Part shown: positions 10,787-19,022 of the stretch, piece after piece
Position numbering within the stretch: the stretch's first letter is position 1
Layout: every line of letters begins with the position of its first letter
Source: Oscillatoria sp. CS-180
GTDB lineage: Bacteria > Cyanobacteriota > Cyanobacteriia > Phormidesmidales > Phormidesmidaceae
Length of the DNA: 64,000 nt
Direction of reading: 5' to 3'
Assembly (NCBI RefSeq): GCF_028330965.1
Contig: NZ_JAQMUB010000011.1
Coordinates: 30,473-94,472, forward strand
The notes under the pieces: generated by a model
Seen by the model: the letters and a program-made list of their open reading frames with translations, nothing else
Database searches by the model: none
Told to the model about the DNA's origin: nothing
Position numbers and translations under genes: made by a program

Positions 10787-11671
10787 GGTGTCGCTTCTCT
10801 TGTTATGCGGAGATGTGAGGGTAATTAGGCAATTGGTCTTTAAACAATTGGTTCAGTGGGGAGAGTGTCCCTTCTCTACTCTGACAAACCTGTCGAACAG
10901 CTGAAAGGCTATTGCTGCACTGCCTACAATACGAGCAGTTCTCTCTAAAATCGAGAAGGTTCAATAAACCTAAAAATTTTTTAAAAAATAGAAAATAGCA
11001 GCTAGCTTAGCTGCGAAACATTGAACAGCAGATCTGTTTCAACTCAATTAGCAATTGAGCTCACTATGGCTCATGGTGCAATTACGTTCTTCATAGGGGT
11101 TCGAGATAGGGGTTCGAGATCAAGTCAACATTTCTGTTTTAGCAGAACAGTTCTTCAGACGATCGCCAAAATCCGCAAAAATGCGGACCTCTACAAAGTC
11201 TTTAACAGGAACACAGTTTTGATGAGGATCGTCTTCTTCATATTGCATTCATTGCAGCATTTATTCGCGAGCAAGTTTTGTCAGCAGCAGAGTAGCCTGT
11301 CAAAAAAGCAAACGTAGAGAGCCGTATAGGCTGGTGCTGCATAAAGGGTAGAGCTTTGCCTTTGAGGGGTAAACCAATGCTGACAGTCGTCTTGTTAGGC
11401 GTCCCGACGCTATCTAGCCTGCATTTTCAGGGTGGTTTGCCCCCTATGACAATCCGAGTTGGTGACAGGGTGAATAAGAGTAATTATCCAGCAGACTTAT
11501 TGCCCTTGCACCCCTGCTCTGTATTCAGACTACTGCTCTAAGTGGGTTGAATCATGGCAGTATGACACAAGCATCAGTGAATTAAGTTTGTCGTGGATAT
11601 GGGTTAGAATCCGGGACTACCCGCGAGGACTCACTGTTTTTCCACCGCTCAACTAGTCAGGAGAAGCTGAT
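10787..11671. promoter_or_regulatory. Long divergent intergenic region upstream of ggpS
   Basis: About 885 bases separate the divergent hydrolase gene and ggpS. The region is AT-rich and contains several short inverted repeats, for example CAGCTAGCTTAGCTG near 11000 and a TCCGC/GCGGA hairpin near 11175, plus a short tandem repeat of GGGGTTCGAGAT near 11097-11121. Open frames here (such as 11021-11317) have no codon structure or motif that convinces me. In Synechocystis salt control of ggpS involves a small upstream gene, ggpR; I could not recognise it here. Salt-responsive elements probably lie here, but this is inference. Confidence 0.4.
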
Positions 11672-13171
11672 ATGAAATCTGCCCTTGTCATCCTCTACCA
11701 TCGCGAACCCTACGATGAGGTTGTTGTAAATGGCAAGACTGTTTATCGAGACAAGAAAAGTCCTAACGGTATTGTGCCGACATTAAAAACCTTTTTTGCC
11801 AACGCCGAAAGTAGTACATGGATTGCATGGAAGCAGATCACCGCTAAGCAACAAGCCAACTTCGAAGAACGAGTTGTGATGGAGGGAGGCAATGAGAGCT
11901 GCAAGGTTCGGCGTATTCCGCTCAGTGCTCAACAGGTTAAAGACTTTTATCACATCACCGCAAAAGAAGCATTTTGGCCCATCTTGCATTCCTTTCCAGA
12001 ACATTTTACTTACGAAAGCTCAGACTGGGAAAACTTTCAAGCGATCAATCGGCTTTTTGCTGATGCGGCCTGCGAAGATGCTGCCGAAGATGCCCTGATT
12101 TGGATTCACGATTACAACTTGTGGCTAACGCCTTATTACATTCGCCAGAAGATGCCGAATGTGAAGATTGCGTTTTTCCATCACACGCCATTTCCAGCGG
12201 CTGATGTGTTCAATATTTTGCACTGGCGTCAGGCGATCGTAGACAGCCTGCTCTGTTGCGACCTGTGCGGTTTTCATATTCCTCGGTATGTTGAAAACTT
12301 CGTGTCTGTTGCTCGGAGCTTACGCGAAGTTGAAATAGCTGAAAAGGGACCCGTACGGCCTGCTTTTACGCCCCACGGATTAGCGTTAGCAGAGCCTGAA
12401 ATGACCTCTAAGTTGACATACCAAGGGCGGATAGTTCACCTAGATGCTTTCCCAGTAGGCACTAATCCTCAATACATCGCCGATGTTGTCCAGTCGCCGG
12501 AGGTGCAGGAACGAGCACAGCAGATCCGGAATGATATTGGTGATAACAAATTGATTGTTTCGGCGGGCAGAGTTGACTATGTCAAAGGCGCTAAGGAGAT
12601 GTTGCTGTGCTACGAGCGACTGCTAGTTCGGCGTCCCGAACTTCAAGGTAAGGTCAACTTAGTGATGACGGCAGTGAAAGCGGCGGCTGGAATGCGTGTT
12701 TATAAAATGGCGCAGAGCCAAATTGAGCAGCTTGTCGGCAAAATCAACGGACGCTTCTCTAAGCTGAATTGGACCCCCATTTTGCTATTTACAGAGCCAG
12801 TGCCTTTCAATGATTTGATGGCGTTTTATCGGACGGCTGACATTGCTTGGATTCCACCGCTCCGAGACGGGCTTAACTTAGTTGCCAAAGAGTACATTTC
12901 TGCCCATCAAGGTCAAGACGGCGTGCTGATTTTGTCAGAATTCACGGGGTCTGCGGTGGAGCTGCCTGATGCCGTTTTAACGAATCCCTATTCAGACCAG
13001 CACATGGACGAATCTATTGATTTGGCCCTCGACATGAGTCCTGAAGAACAGAAAGAACGTATGCAGAAGCTCTATGAAGTCGTTCAGCAGTATGACGTGC
13101 AGGAATGGGCGAATCACATGTTCCGGGAAGCCAATGCGACAGCGGTATCGGTGGAGCCTGCGTTAGTCTAA
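11672..13171 (+). CDS. ggpS: Glucosylglycerol-phosphate synthase
   Basis: Condenses ADP-glucose with sn-glycerol-3-phosphate to glucosylglycerol-phosphate, the first step of glucosylglycerol osmolyte synthesis. The 499-residue protein is a GT20 enzyme related to trehalose-phosphate synthase. The N-terminus SALVILYHREPYDEV and KKSPNGIVPTLK match cyanobacterial GgpS. Also visible are IHDYNLWLTP, FFHHTPFP, SAGRVDYVKGAKE and the C-terminal DGLNLVAKEYI donor-site motif. AGGAGAAG precedes the ATG by eight bases. The gene is followed by a hairpin terminator and then glpD. The phosphatase (ggpP/stpA) and the ggt transporter are not in the window. Confidence 0.95.
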   Translation: MKSALVILYHREPYDEVVVNGKTVYRDKKSPNGIVPTLKTFFANAESSTWIAWKQITAKQQANFEERVVMEGGNESCKVRRIPLSAQQVKDFYHITAKEAFWPILHSFPEHFTYESSDWENFQAINRLFADAACEDAAEDALIWIHDYNLWLTPYYIRQKMPNVKIAFFHHTPFPAADVFNILHWRQAIVDSLLCCDLCGFHIPRYVENFVSVARSLREVEIAEKGPVRPAFTPHGLALAEPEMTSKLTYQGRIVHLDAFPVGTNPQYIADVVQSPEVQERAQQIRNDIGDNKLIVSAGRVDYVKGAKEMLLCYERLLVRRPELQGKVNLVMTAVKAAAGMRVYKMAQSQIEQLVGKINGRFSKLNWTPILLFTEPVPFNDLMAFYRTADIAWIPPLRDGLNLVAKEYISAHQGQDGVLILSEFTGSAVELPDAVLTNPYSDQHMDESIDLALDMSPEEQKERMQKLYEVVQQYDVQEWANHMFREANATAVSVEPALV

Positions 13172-13221
13172 GTGCAAGAAGAGCGCTATTAGAGTCCATA
13201 CCACGGTAGATGAGTTAAATA

Positions 13222-13259
13222 GCCAAAAAAATTACGATAAAAATCGTGATTTTTTTGGC
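13222..13259 (+). terminator. Terminator after ggpS
   Basis: Arms of 17 bases (GCCAAAAAAATTACGAT and ATCGTGATTTTTTTGGC) with a 4-base loop, one wobble pair, about 50 bases after the ggpS stop. The 3' arm itself carries a run of seven T. It separates ggpS transcriptionally from glpD. Confidence 0.85.
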
Positions 13260-13365
13260 CCACCAGGGTTTTATGGAGTTGAGTATCAATTGAGCGTCCA
13301 TCTGCCAGTATTTTTACTGCTTAACTGACGGCCTATTTTTAACTTGCAGCACTCAAGGATCTTAG

Positions 13366-15060
13366 ATGAGAGATTTACAAGCAATCCAGAGCCGTAGCTA
13401 TGATTTATTTGTCATTGGTGGCGGCGTTAATGGCGCAGCAACGGCGCGAGACGCCGCCTTAAGAGGATTATCAGTACTGCTGGTTGAAAAGAACGATTTT
13501 GCCAGTGGGACTACAAGCTGGTCGACTCGATTAGTCCATGGCGGATTGCGATATCTTGAATATTTTGAATTTAATCTAGTTAGGGAATCTTTACGGGAAA
13601 GGGAGATTTTACTGAAAAGTGCTCCTCACTTAGTCAAGCCCATTCAGATGACGATTCCTATTTATGGCAGCGGTACACGCAGCTATTGGGAAATTCAGGC
13701 CGGAATGGTTCTCTACGATATCTTGAGCTATGACAAAACGTTGCCCAATCACCGAATGCTCTCGCAGGCAAAGTTACGTCAGTTATTCCGCTCGGTTGAC
13801 CATGACAATGCCAAGGGAGCTGCTCAGTATTATGACGGTCAGGCTGAACATGCTGAGCGCCTTTGCTTAGAAACACTCTTGGATGCTAAAGCTGCTGGTG
13901 CAGATATTCTCAACTATGCAACGGTCACTGGTCTGAAGCGGGAGGGCGATCGCCTGACTAGTTTCAGTATCTACGATCAGATTGCAGACCAAGACTTCAC
14001 CGCTTCTCTTAAGGAGACCGGAGTTGTTGTCAACACCTCTGGACCTTGGGTTGATCGCGTCTTGGGTTTGGGGGAAAGAAATGGAAAAGCCGAGCCGATT
14101 GGCAGCGATCGCAAAATTGGTGGTACTAAAGGCAGCCACATCATCGTTGATCCTTTTCCTGGAGCACCCAGCAGCGCGCTGTACGTCGAGGCAAAATCGG
14201 ACGGACGTCCCTTTTTCATCGTTCCTTGGTGCGGACAGTTCCTTATTGGCACGACCGATTTGAAATATACGGGTGACCTCGACAAGGTTAAAGCCGACAA
14301 TGACGAAATTGACTACCTTGTCAGCGAAACGAATCGCGTTGTGCCAACGGCCCGCCTAACTCGTGAGGATGTGAAATTCACCTATTCTGGCGTGCGGCCC
14401 TTACCCTATTCAGAAGGCAAAAAAGCAGGCAGCATCACTCGTGCCCATATTTTGTATGACCACGAGAAGGAAGGCGTTCGCAACTTAGTCTCTTTAATTG
14501 GCGGCAAACTGACAACCCATCGGCAAGTGGGTGAAGAAATGACTGATTGGGCCTTCAAAAAGATGGGTAAAGCGGTCAAGCCATCGCCAACCCGTCACCG
14601 CCCCCTACCAGGCTGCATTTGGCCAGATGACGATCGCCTCACAACCGCCTACGAACGCTATCGCGATCAAGTTAGCACTGACAGCCTCAACTACCTGTTT
14701 GAAACCTATGGAGTACGGGCTATTGATCTCCTTGCCTTGGTAGACAATGCCCCCGACTTAGCGGAGCCACTCACTGAGACCCATCCCAACATCCGAGCTG
14801 AGGTTGTCTTTGCAGTGCAGCAGGAGATGGCGCACACCTTACTAGATATCACTCGCCGTCGTACCATCCTGGCGATGAACGCAAACTACGGTTACGACGT
14901 TTTGGCACCCATCTTGGAAACGCTGCAAAAGCACTGCGGCTGGACAACTGATCAGTGTCAGGCACAAGAACGCGCCTATCGCCAGTTCATGGAAGAGAAT
15001 TGCATTCCAGACTACGCAATAGAGAGTGGCATTGAAGGGCGATCGCTCCAGGCGGTTTAA
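13366..15060 (+). CDS. glpD: FAD-dependent glycerol-3-phosphate dehydrogenase
   Basis: Oxidises sn-glycerol-3-phosphate to dihydroxyacetone phosphate, passing electrons to quinone; peripheral membrane flavoprotein of 564 residues. The N-terminal FAD Rossmann motif GGGVNGAATARDA is followed by FASGTTSWSTRLVHGGLRYL, typical of GlpD, and a later FIVPWCGQFLIGTTD. The C-terminal helical domain (HTLLDITRRRT) is present. AAGGA lies eight bases before the ATG. Its position after ggpS suggests a role in recycling glycerol-3-phosphate released when glucosylglycerol is broken down. Its own promoter is probably between the ggpS terminator and 13366. Confidence 0.93.
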   Translation: MRDLQAIQSRSYDLFVIGGGVNGAATARDAALRGLSVLLVEKNDFASGTTSWSTRLVHGGLRYLEYFEFNLVRESLREREILLKSAPHLVKPIQMTIPIYGSGTRSYWEIQAGMVLYDILSYDKTLPNHRMLSQAKLRQLFRSVDHDNAKGAAQYYDGQAEHAERLCLETLLDAKAAGADILNYATVTGLKREGDRLTSFSIYDQIADQDFTASLKETGVVVNTSGPWVDRVLGLGERNGKAEPIGSDRKIGGTKGSHIIVDPFPGAPSSALYVEAKSDGRPFFIVPWCGQFLIGTTDLKYTGDLDKVKADNDEIDYLVSETNRVVPTARLTREDVKFTYSGVRPLPYSEGKKAGSITRAHILYDHEKEGVRNLVSLIGGKLTTHRQVGEEMTDWAFKKMGKAVKPSPTRHRPLPGCIWPDDDRLTTAYERYRDQVSTDSLNYLFETYGVRAIDLLALVDNAPDLAEPLTETHPNIRAEVVFAVQQEMAHTLLDITRRRTILAMNANYGYDVLAPILETLQKHCGWTTDQCQAQERAYRQFMEENCIPDYAIESGIEGRSLQAV

Positions 15061-15184
15061 GCAAGTTCTAAGGATATAGCCCTGCCCGTGTGCTCTCCTA
15101 TTCCTTCGTGACTGGCATACTTGACTTTGCGGGAGGGACTAAGCCTCCTATGATTGCAGTACAAACGTGATTGGCCGATGACCT

Positions 15185-16168
15185 ATGGACGCATCTGCAA
15201 CTTCTCCTATTTCTATTGATGCTCAACAAGTGCAAGAGGCATCAGCCGAATTGACCATTTTGGGGGCGGGCGCATGGGGAACCGCCTTAGCCAAGCTGGT
15301 CAGAAAAAACGACCATACCGTTTGTCTATGGTCTCGCAGAGGTGAGACAACGCTTGCAAACGCAGTTTCAGGTTCCCATATTATCCTCTCCGCAATTTCG
15401 ATGAAGGGCGTATCCGCCACTGTCAAACAGTTACAGGAGCTGAACATTCCGCCTGAGACGATTTTGGTGACTGCAACGAAAGGCCTTGACCCAGAAACAA
15501 CCCGGACGCCCTCTCAAATTTTTCAAGATACCTTCCCTGATAATCCTGTTGTCGTTTTGTCAGGTCCTAACCTTTCCAAGGAAATTGAACAGGGCTTACC
15601 AGCAGCAACCGTTGCGGCAAGTACCCATCCTGAAGCTGCAGAGGCCGTTCAGTACTTATTCGCTTCAGATATTTTCCGGGTCTACAGAAGTCTGGATCCG
15701 TTAGGGGCTGAACTCGGCGGCACGTTGAAGAATGTGATTGCGATCGCAGTGGGGGTGTGTGAAGGACTCAACCTCGGCTCCAATGCCCGCTCAGCCCTGA
15801 TTACCCGAGCGATGCCTGAGGTGATTCGTATTGGCACCCATTTAGGAGGACAAATGGACACCTTTTTCGGTTTGTCTGGGTTAGGAGACATGTTAGCCAC
15901 CTGCACAAGTTCCCTGAGCCGAAACTATCGAGTGGGATATGGATTAGCCCACGGAAAACCTTTAGACCAGATCTTAGATGAACTAGGCAGTACCGCAGAG
16001 GGAGTGAACACCGCCAACGTCCTTATTCAGATTGCCAATCGAGAGGAGATACCCGTACCCATTTCGCGGGAAGTCTACCGATTATTGAATGGCAAAATTA
16101 CTCCGAAAGAGGCCGTTGAAGCTTTGATGGAACGCGATCTGAAGGCAGAAGCTTGCCTATTAAATTAG
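15185..16168 (+). CDS. gpsA: NAD(P)H-dependent glycerol-3-phosphate dehydrogenase
   Basis: Reduces dihydroxyacetone phosphate to sn-glycerol-3-phosphate for lipids and, here, for glucosylglycerol. The product has 327 residues. GAGAWGTALA near residue 28 is the nucleotide-binding loop. LSGPNLSKEI, GGTLKNVIAIAVG with the catalytic lysine, and FGLSGLGDMLATC are family signatures. The first about 20 residues (MDASATSPISIDAQQ) are a polar extension before the usual start, and no clear ribosome binding site precedes the ATG, so the true start could be slightly different. It follows glpD by 124 bases on the same strand, giving opposing glycerol-3-phosphate reactions side by side. Confidence 0.93.
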   Translation: MDASATSPISIDAQQVQEASAELTILGAGAWGTALAKLVRKNDHTVCLWSRRGETTLANAVSGSHIILSAISMKGVSATVKQLQELNIPPETILVTATKGLDPETTRTPSQIFQDTFPDNPVVVLSGPNLSKEIEQGLPAATVAASTHPEAAEAVQYLFASDIFRVYRSLDPLGAELGGTLKNVIAIAVGVCEGLNLGSNARSALITRAMPEVIRIGTHLGGQMDTFFGLSGLGDMLATCTSSLSRNYRVGYGLAHGKPLDQILDELGSTAEGVNTANVLIQIANREEIPVPISREVYRLLNGKITPKEAVEALMERDLKAEACLLN

Positions 16169-16251
16169 GACACTTCGAGCCTCTGCTGCAAAAACGCCTT
16201 ACCCATCTCCAAGTCAGTTTGTGATCGCATTCTCATGTCGTCTATGAGGGA

Positions 16252-16974
16252 ATGTTTCACACCTACTGTAATATGAACGGTTATGTAGATTGGTTGAGGA
16301 TGATGCGATCTATGCAACCTTGGGCTTGGAGTGTGGGTCTGTGTGTGTTAGTGGGTTATGGAGGTGTGCTTCGACCGGTTGAAGCGATCGCCTCAGATGA
16401 CCTGTCAGTGGAAGAAGCGCTGACTACGGAAGACATTTTTACCGATGATCACAGCGATCAAAATGAGGCTGCGATCATCCCTCAACCTAGGTCCATAACG
16501 CTGCTCCGGTTTGAAACCCAGCACTACATCGTACGCATCTATCAAGACAGTGAGCTAACCTACCTCAACGTTTATAACAAAGAGACTGGCTTTACTGATA
16601 AGAACGGGGTGTTAGCTATCCTCGCAGAGCCGGAAGACGAGGAAGACTCTTGGCTCACCTACATGAACCTGTATGGCGATTTGGAATATCGCGCCAGGGT
16701 TAATCCAGAGGGCGAGACAGAATTAGAAATTCGGGTTGCAGGTGGCCCTCCAGCCCAACCTGAGTTGGGATTTAACGCATCTTATAGTTTCCCTCACGTG
16801 TATTTAGGCGCAGACGTCGAGAACACGGTGGCTATTCTGACGGAGTCAGGGTGGGTGGTCGATTTTACCGATCAATCTGCTGTCGAACTTACCCGGGATG
16901 AAAGCGTTCTAGGCATCAAGTTTGACCCAGATACACAGACGATTACCTATACTCAGCTCGTCGACTTGCTGTAG
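16252..16974 (+). CDS. Secreted or membrane-anchored protein of unknown function
   Basis: I do not recognise this 240-residue protein. It has an N-terminal hydrophobic stretch (WAWSVGLCVLVGYGGV, about residues 24-39) ending near VEAIA, which looks like a signal peptide. An acidic linker (SDDLSVEEALTTEDIF) follows, and then a beta-rich domain with YIVRIYQDSELTYLNVY and a WLTYMNLYGDLEYRA segment. The ATG at 16291 or 16294 (MMRSMQPW) would give a more usual signal peptide than the first ATG. It is followed by rsmE but with a 119-base gap. Probably periplasmic. No catalytic motif seen. Confidence 0.65.
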   Translation: MFHTYCNMNGYVDWLRMMRSMQPWAWSVGLCVLVGYGGVLRPVEAIASDDLSVEEALTTEDIFTDDHSDQNEAAIIPQPRSITLLRFETQHYIVRIYQDSELTYLNVYNKETGFTDKNGVLAILAEPEDEEDSWLTYMNLYGDLEYRARVNPEGETELEIRVAGGPPAQPELGFNASYSFPHVYLGADVENTVAILTESGWVVDFTDQSAVELTRDESVLGIKFDPDTQTITYTQLVDLL

Positions 16975-17093
16975 CGCTCGTTGGTGGCTTGACTGTCGCG
17001 TAGAGCGGAATTGTATTGATGGTTTTGTACAGCCTACAGTCATGATGTTTGTAATTCAGACTATGGTCTTACGAAGGGTGTAAGGAGGCTTCC

Positions 17094-17843
17094 TTGCAGC
17101 GAATTGTTGTCGATGTCGCGCAGGTTGACGGAGATTTACTCCGATTGACACCTGATCAGCAGCACTATTTGGAACGAGTGCTGCGGCTACAGCGGGGCGA
17201 TCGCTTCCTGGCATTAGATGGTCAAGGGACTATCTGGCTATCAACCCTTTCCTCCATAGAGGGGCAAGCTCATCTTTCCTCATTGTCAGACTTTGGTGAT
17301 ACCCAGTTAGCTCCTGATCAGCCTTACATTACGCTGGCAGCCTGCTTACCTAAACAGGGATTCGATGAAGTTGTGCGACAAGTTACTGAGTTGGGCGTTC
17401 ATCAAGTTGTGCCCATTCTGAGCGATCGCACGCTATTGCGACCTAGTGTTAACAAGTTGGAACGATGGCGGCGGATTGCGACTGAAGCAACGGAACAATC
17501 AGAACGTTTGGTGGTTACCCAAGTTAGAGAACCGATGGCTTGGTCGAAATGGTTAGAAACCGATACGTCTGACCAGCGCTATCTCTGCGTAGCTAGGCGC
17601 TCTGCTCCTTCGTTGCTATCTGTTTGTTTGTCGAGACAAGCTACGTCTATCGTTGTTGCAATTGGTCCAGAGGGCGGATGGACCGAGATCGAGGTCGAAG
17701 GGGCAATCACAAAAGGTTACCAGCCTGTGATGCTTGGCAGAAACGTGTTAAGAGCTGTGACAGCTTCGGTAACGGCACTTTCGATACTCCAAGCTAGCTT
17801 AGTTTTCGCTAGTATTGACCCATTCCAGGTAGACCAGTTATGA
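17094..17843 (+). CDS. rsmE: 16S rRNA m3U1498 methyltransferase RsmE
   Basis: SPOUT-class methyltransferase that modifies U1498 of 16S rRNA using S-adenosylmethionine; 249 residues. The N-terminal PUA-like domain shows DQQHYLERVLRLQRGD. The C-terminal knot contains ACLPKQGFDEVVRQVTELGV, AIGPEGGWTEIEVE and LGRNVLRAVTA; the last is usually LRTETA, so two conserved positions differ. The start is TTG, chosen because a perfect AAGGAGG (17082-17088) lies five bases upstream and no ATG fits. The stop overlaps the arsR-type start (ATGA), so the two are translationally coupled. Confidence 0.9.
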   Translation: MQRIVVDVAQVDGDLLRLTPDQQHYLERVLRLQRGDRFLALDGQGTIWLSTLSSIEGQAHLSSLSDFGDTQLAPDQPYITLAACLPKQGFDEVVRQVTELGVHQVVPILSDRTLLRPSVNKLERWRRIATEATEQSERLVVTQVREPMAWSKWLETDTSDQRYLCVARRSAPSLLSVCLSRQATSIVVAIGPEGGWTEIEVEGAITKGYQPVMLGRNVLRAVTASVTALSILQASLVFASIDPFQVDQL

Positions 17844-18178
17844 ATACTGTCAAGACGACGCTAGAGACCGAAACCTCAAATTGCTTAGCTGGGTTTCATG
17901 CGCTTTCTGATCCCCTTAGAGTTCATGTTATCGAGCGGTTACGTACGCAGGAAATGTGCGTATGTGACCTTTGTGGAGAGCTTGATGTCAGTCAGTCCAA
18001 ATTGTCTTTCCATTTGCGAGTGCTGAAAGACGCAGGTTTGGTACGAGCTAGACCCCAAGGACGCTGGACTTATTACAGCCTTAATTTGCCCCAATTTGTT
18101 GTCCTCGAACAGTACTTGTCAGACTATCGGCGATACAGCCCGATCATTCCAACAAGACTGTGTGATGATGGCGAATAA
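17840..18178 (+). CDS. ArsR/SmtB family metalloregulator
   Basis: Winged-helix repressor of 112 residues. The recognition-helix motif CVCDL with Cys40, Cys42 and a further Cys45 (EMCVCDLCGEL) is the classic alpha-3 thiolate site for As(III)/Sb(III) in ArsR. It is followed by SQSKLSFHLRVLKDAGLV for DNA contact and the wing GRWTYYSLN. In the absence of ligand such proteins repress their own operon; binding of metalloid releases them. The start overlaps the rsmE stop by four bases. No arsenite pump, arsenate reductase or methyltransferase gene is adjacent, so its targets are probably elsewhere. Arsenic sensing is inferred from the cysteine pattern. Confidence 0.88.
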   Translation: MNTVKTTLETETSNCLAGFHALSDPLRVHVIERLRTQEMCVCDLCGELDVSQSKLSFHLRVLKDAGLVRARPQGRWTYYSLNLPQFVVLEQYLSDYRRYSPIIPTRLCDDGE

Positions 18179-18280
18179 GTAGATCGGGACGTTTAATCAT
18201 ATTTTCCTCGCTGTTCTGTTGTTGCCGTTAGGGATGACAGGTAAGCTTGGTATATATTGATAATGGTTAGGAATTAGCCT

Positions 18281-18847
18281 GTGGAACAGGGTGCACTGGG
18301 TCAAGTAATTGACGCGCTTCATTTTGCAGCCTATAAGCATCGATATCAGCGGCGTAAGGATGTTGAACAAACGCCTTATATCAACCATCCCATTGAACTT
18401 TTGAGAATTTTGTTCGAGGATGGCGGTGTTCGAGATCCGGTTGTTTTGGTGAGTGCTCTACTGCACGACACTGTGGAAGATACTGAGACAACTTTAGAAG
18501 AGATTCGATCTCGTTTTGGGGCTGATGTTGCTGCGGTCGTTGAGCAGGTCACGGATGATAAATCCCAGCCCCAGGATGTCCGCAAACAGTTGCAGATTGA
18601 CCATGCTGCGGATTTGAGCGATCGCGCTAAGCTCGTCAAGCTGGCTGATAAAACCGCTAATCTAAGAAACGTCGCTCAATCGCCACCCCCTGATTGGTCT
18701 CTAGAACGGCGTGCTAACTATTGCAATTGGGGTAAACGTGTCGTTGATGAGATGCGAGGCATTCACTCAGCGTTGGAAGCCCTATTTGACGAGACTTATG
18801 AAGCAGCCTATAAAACTTGTAACCCACAGTTCACGCTGGAAAAATAG
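18281..18847 (+). CDS. Small alarmone hydrolase-like HD domain protein
   Basis: A 188-residue protein consisting only of an HD hydrolase domain of the RelA/SpoT type, without synthetase, TGS or ACT domains. Metal-binding residues are visible: NHP (His36), LLHDTVEDT (His62, Asp63, Glu66-Asp67) and KLADKTANLRN. The family (MESH1-like) hydrolyses (p)ppGpp to GDP/GTP plus pyrophosphate and in some organisms NADPH. The start is GTG with TAGGA nine bases upstream. It lies 102 bases after the arsR-type gene on the same strand and may share its transcript. The activity is inferred from domain content. Confidence 0.82.
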   Translation: MEQGALGQVIDALHFAAYKHRYQRRKDVEQTPYINHPIELLRILFEDGGVRDPVVLVSALLHDTVEDTETTLEEIRSRFGADVAAVVEQVTDDKSQPQDVRKQLQIDHAADLSDRAKLVKLADKTANLRNVAQSPPPDWSLERRANYCNWGKRVVDEMRGIHSALEALFDETYEAAYKTCNPQFTLEK

Positions 18848-19022
18848 CTCAGTGTTGACAACAGCTATGCCGGCTGGGTCATATTTTCTAGAATCCTGTT
18901 AGCCTTCTGAGACTTAGCCTACAGCAACCTAAACAGGATGTTTGTGGACGCAAAGCGTCGATGACAGGCGAATGGGCTAGTATGGTTGCTTGAGTCGCAT
19001 TCGTCGTTGGAATTATTGGGTC

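Noticed and set aside
11095..11125. Sequence with GGTTCGAGATC resembling a tRNA T arm
   Set aside because: It is part of a short tandem repeat and no acceptor, D or anticodon stems can be drawn around it.
11021..11317. Open frame of 98 codons upstream of ggpS
   Set aside because: No family motif or ribosome binding site, and its residue composition looks like translated non-coding DNA. I considered it as a ggpR candidate but cannot support that.
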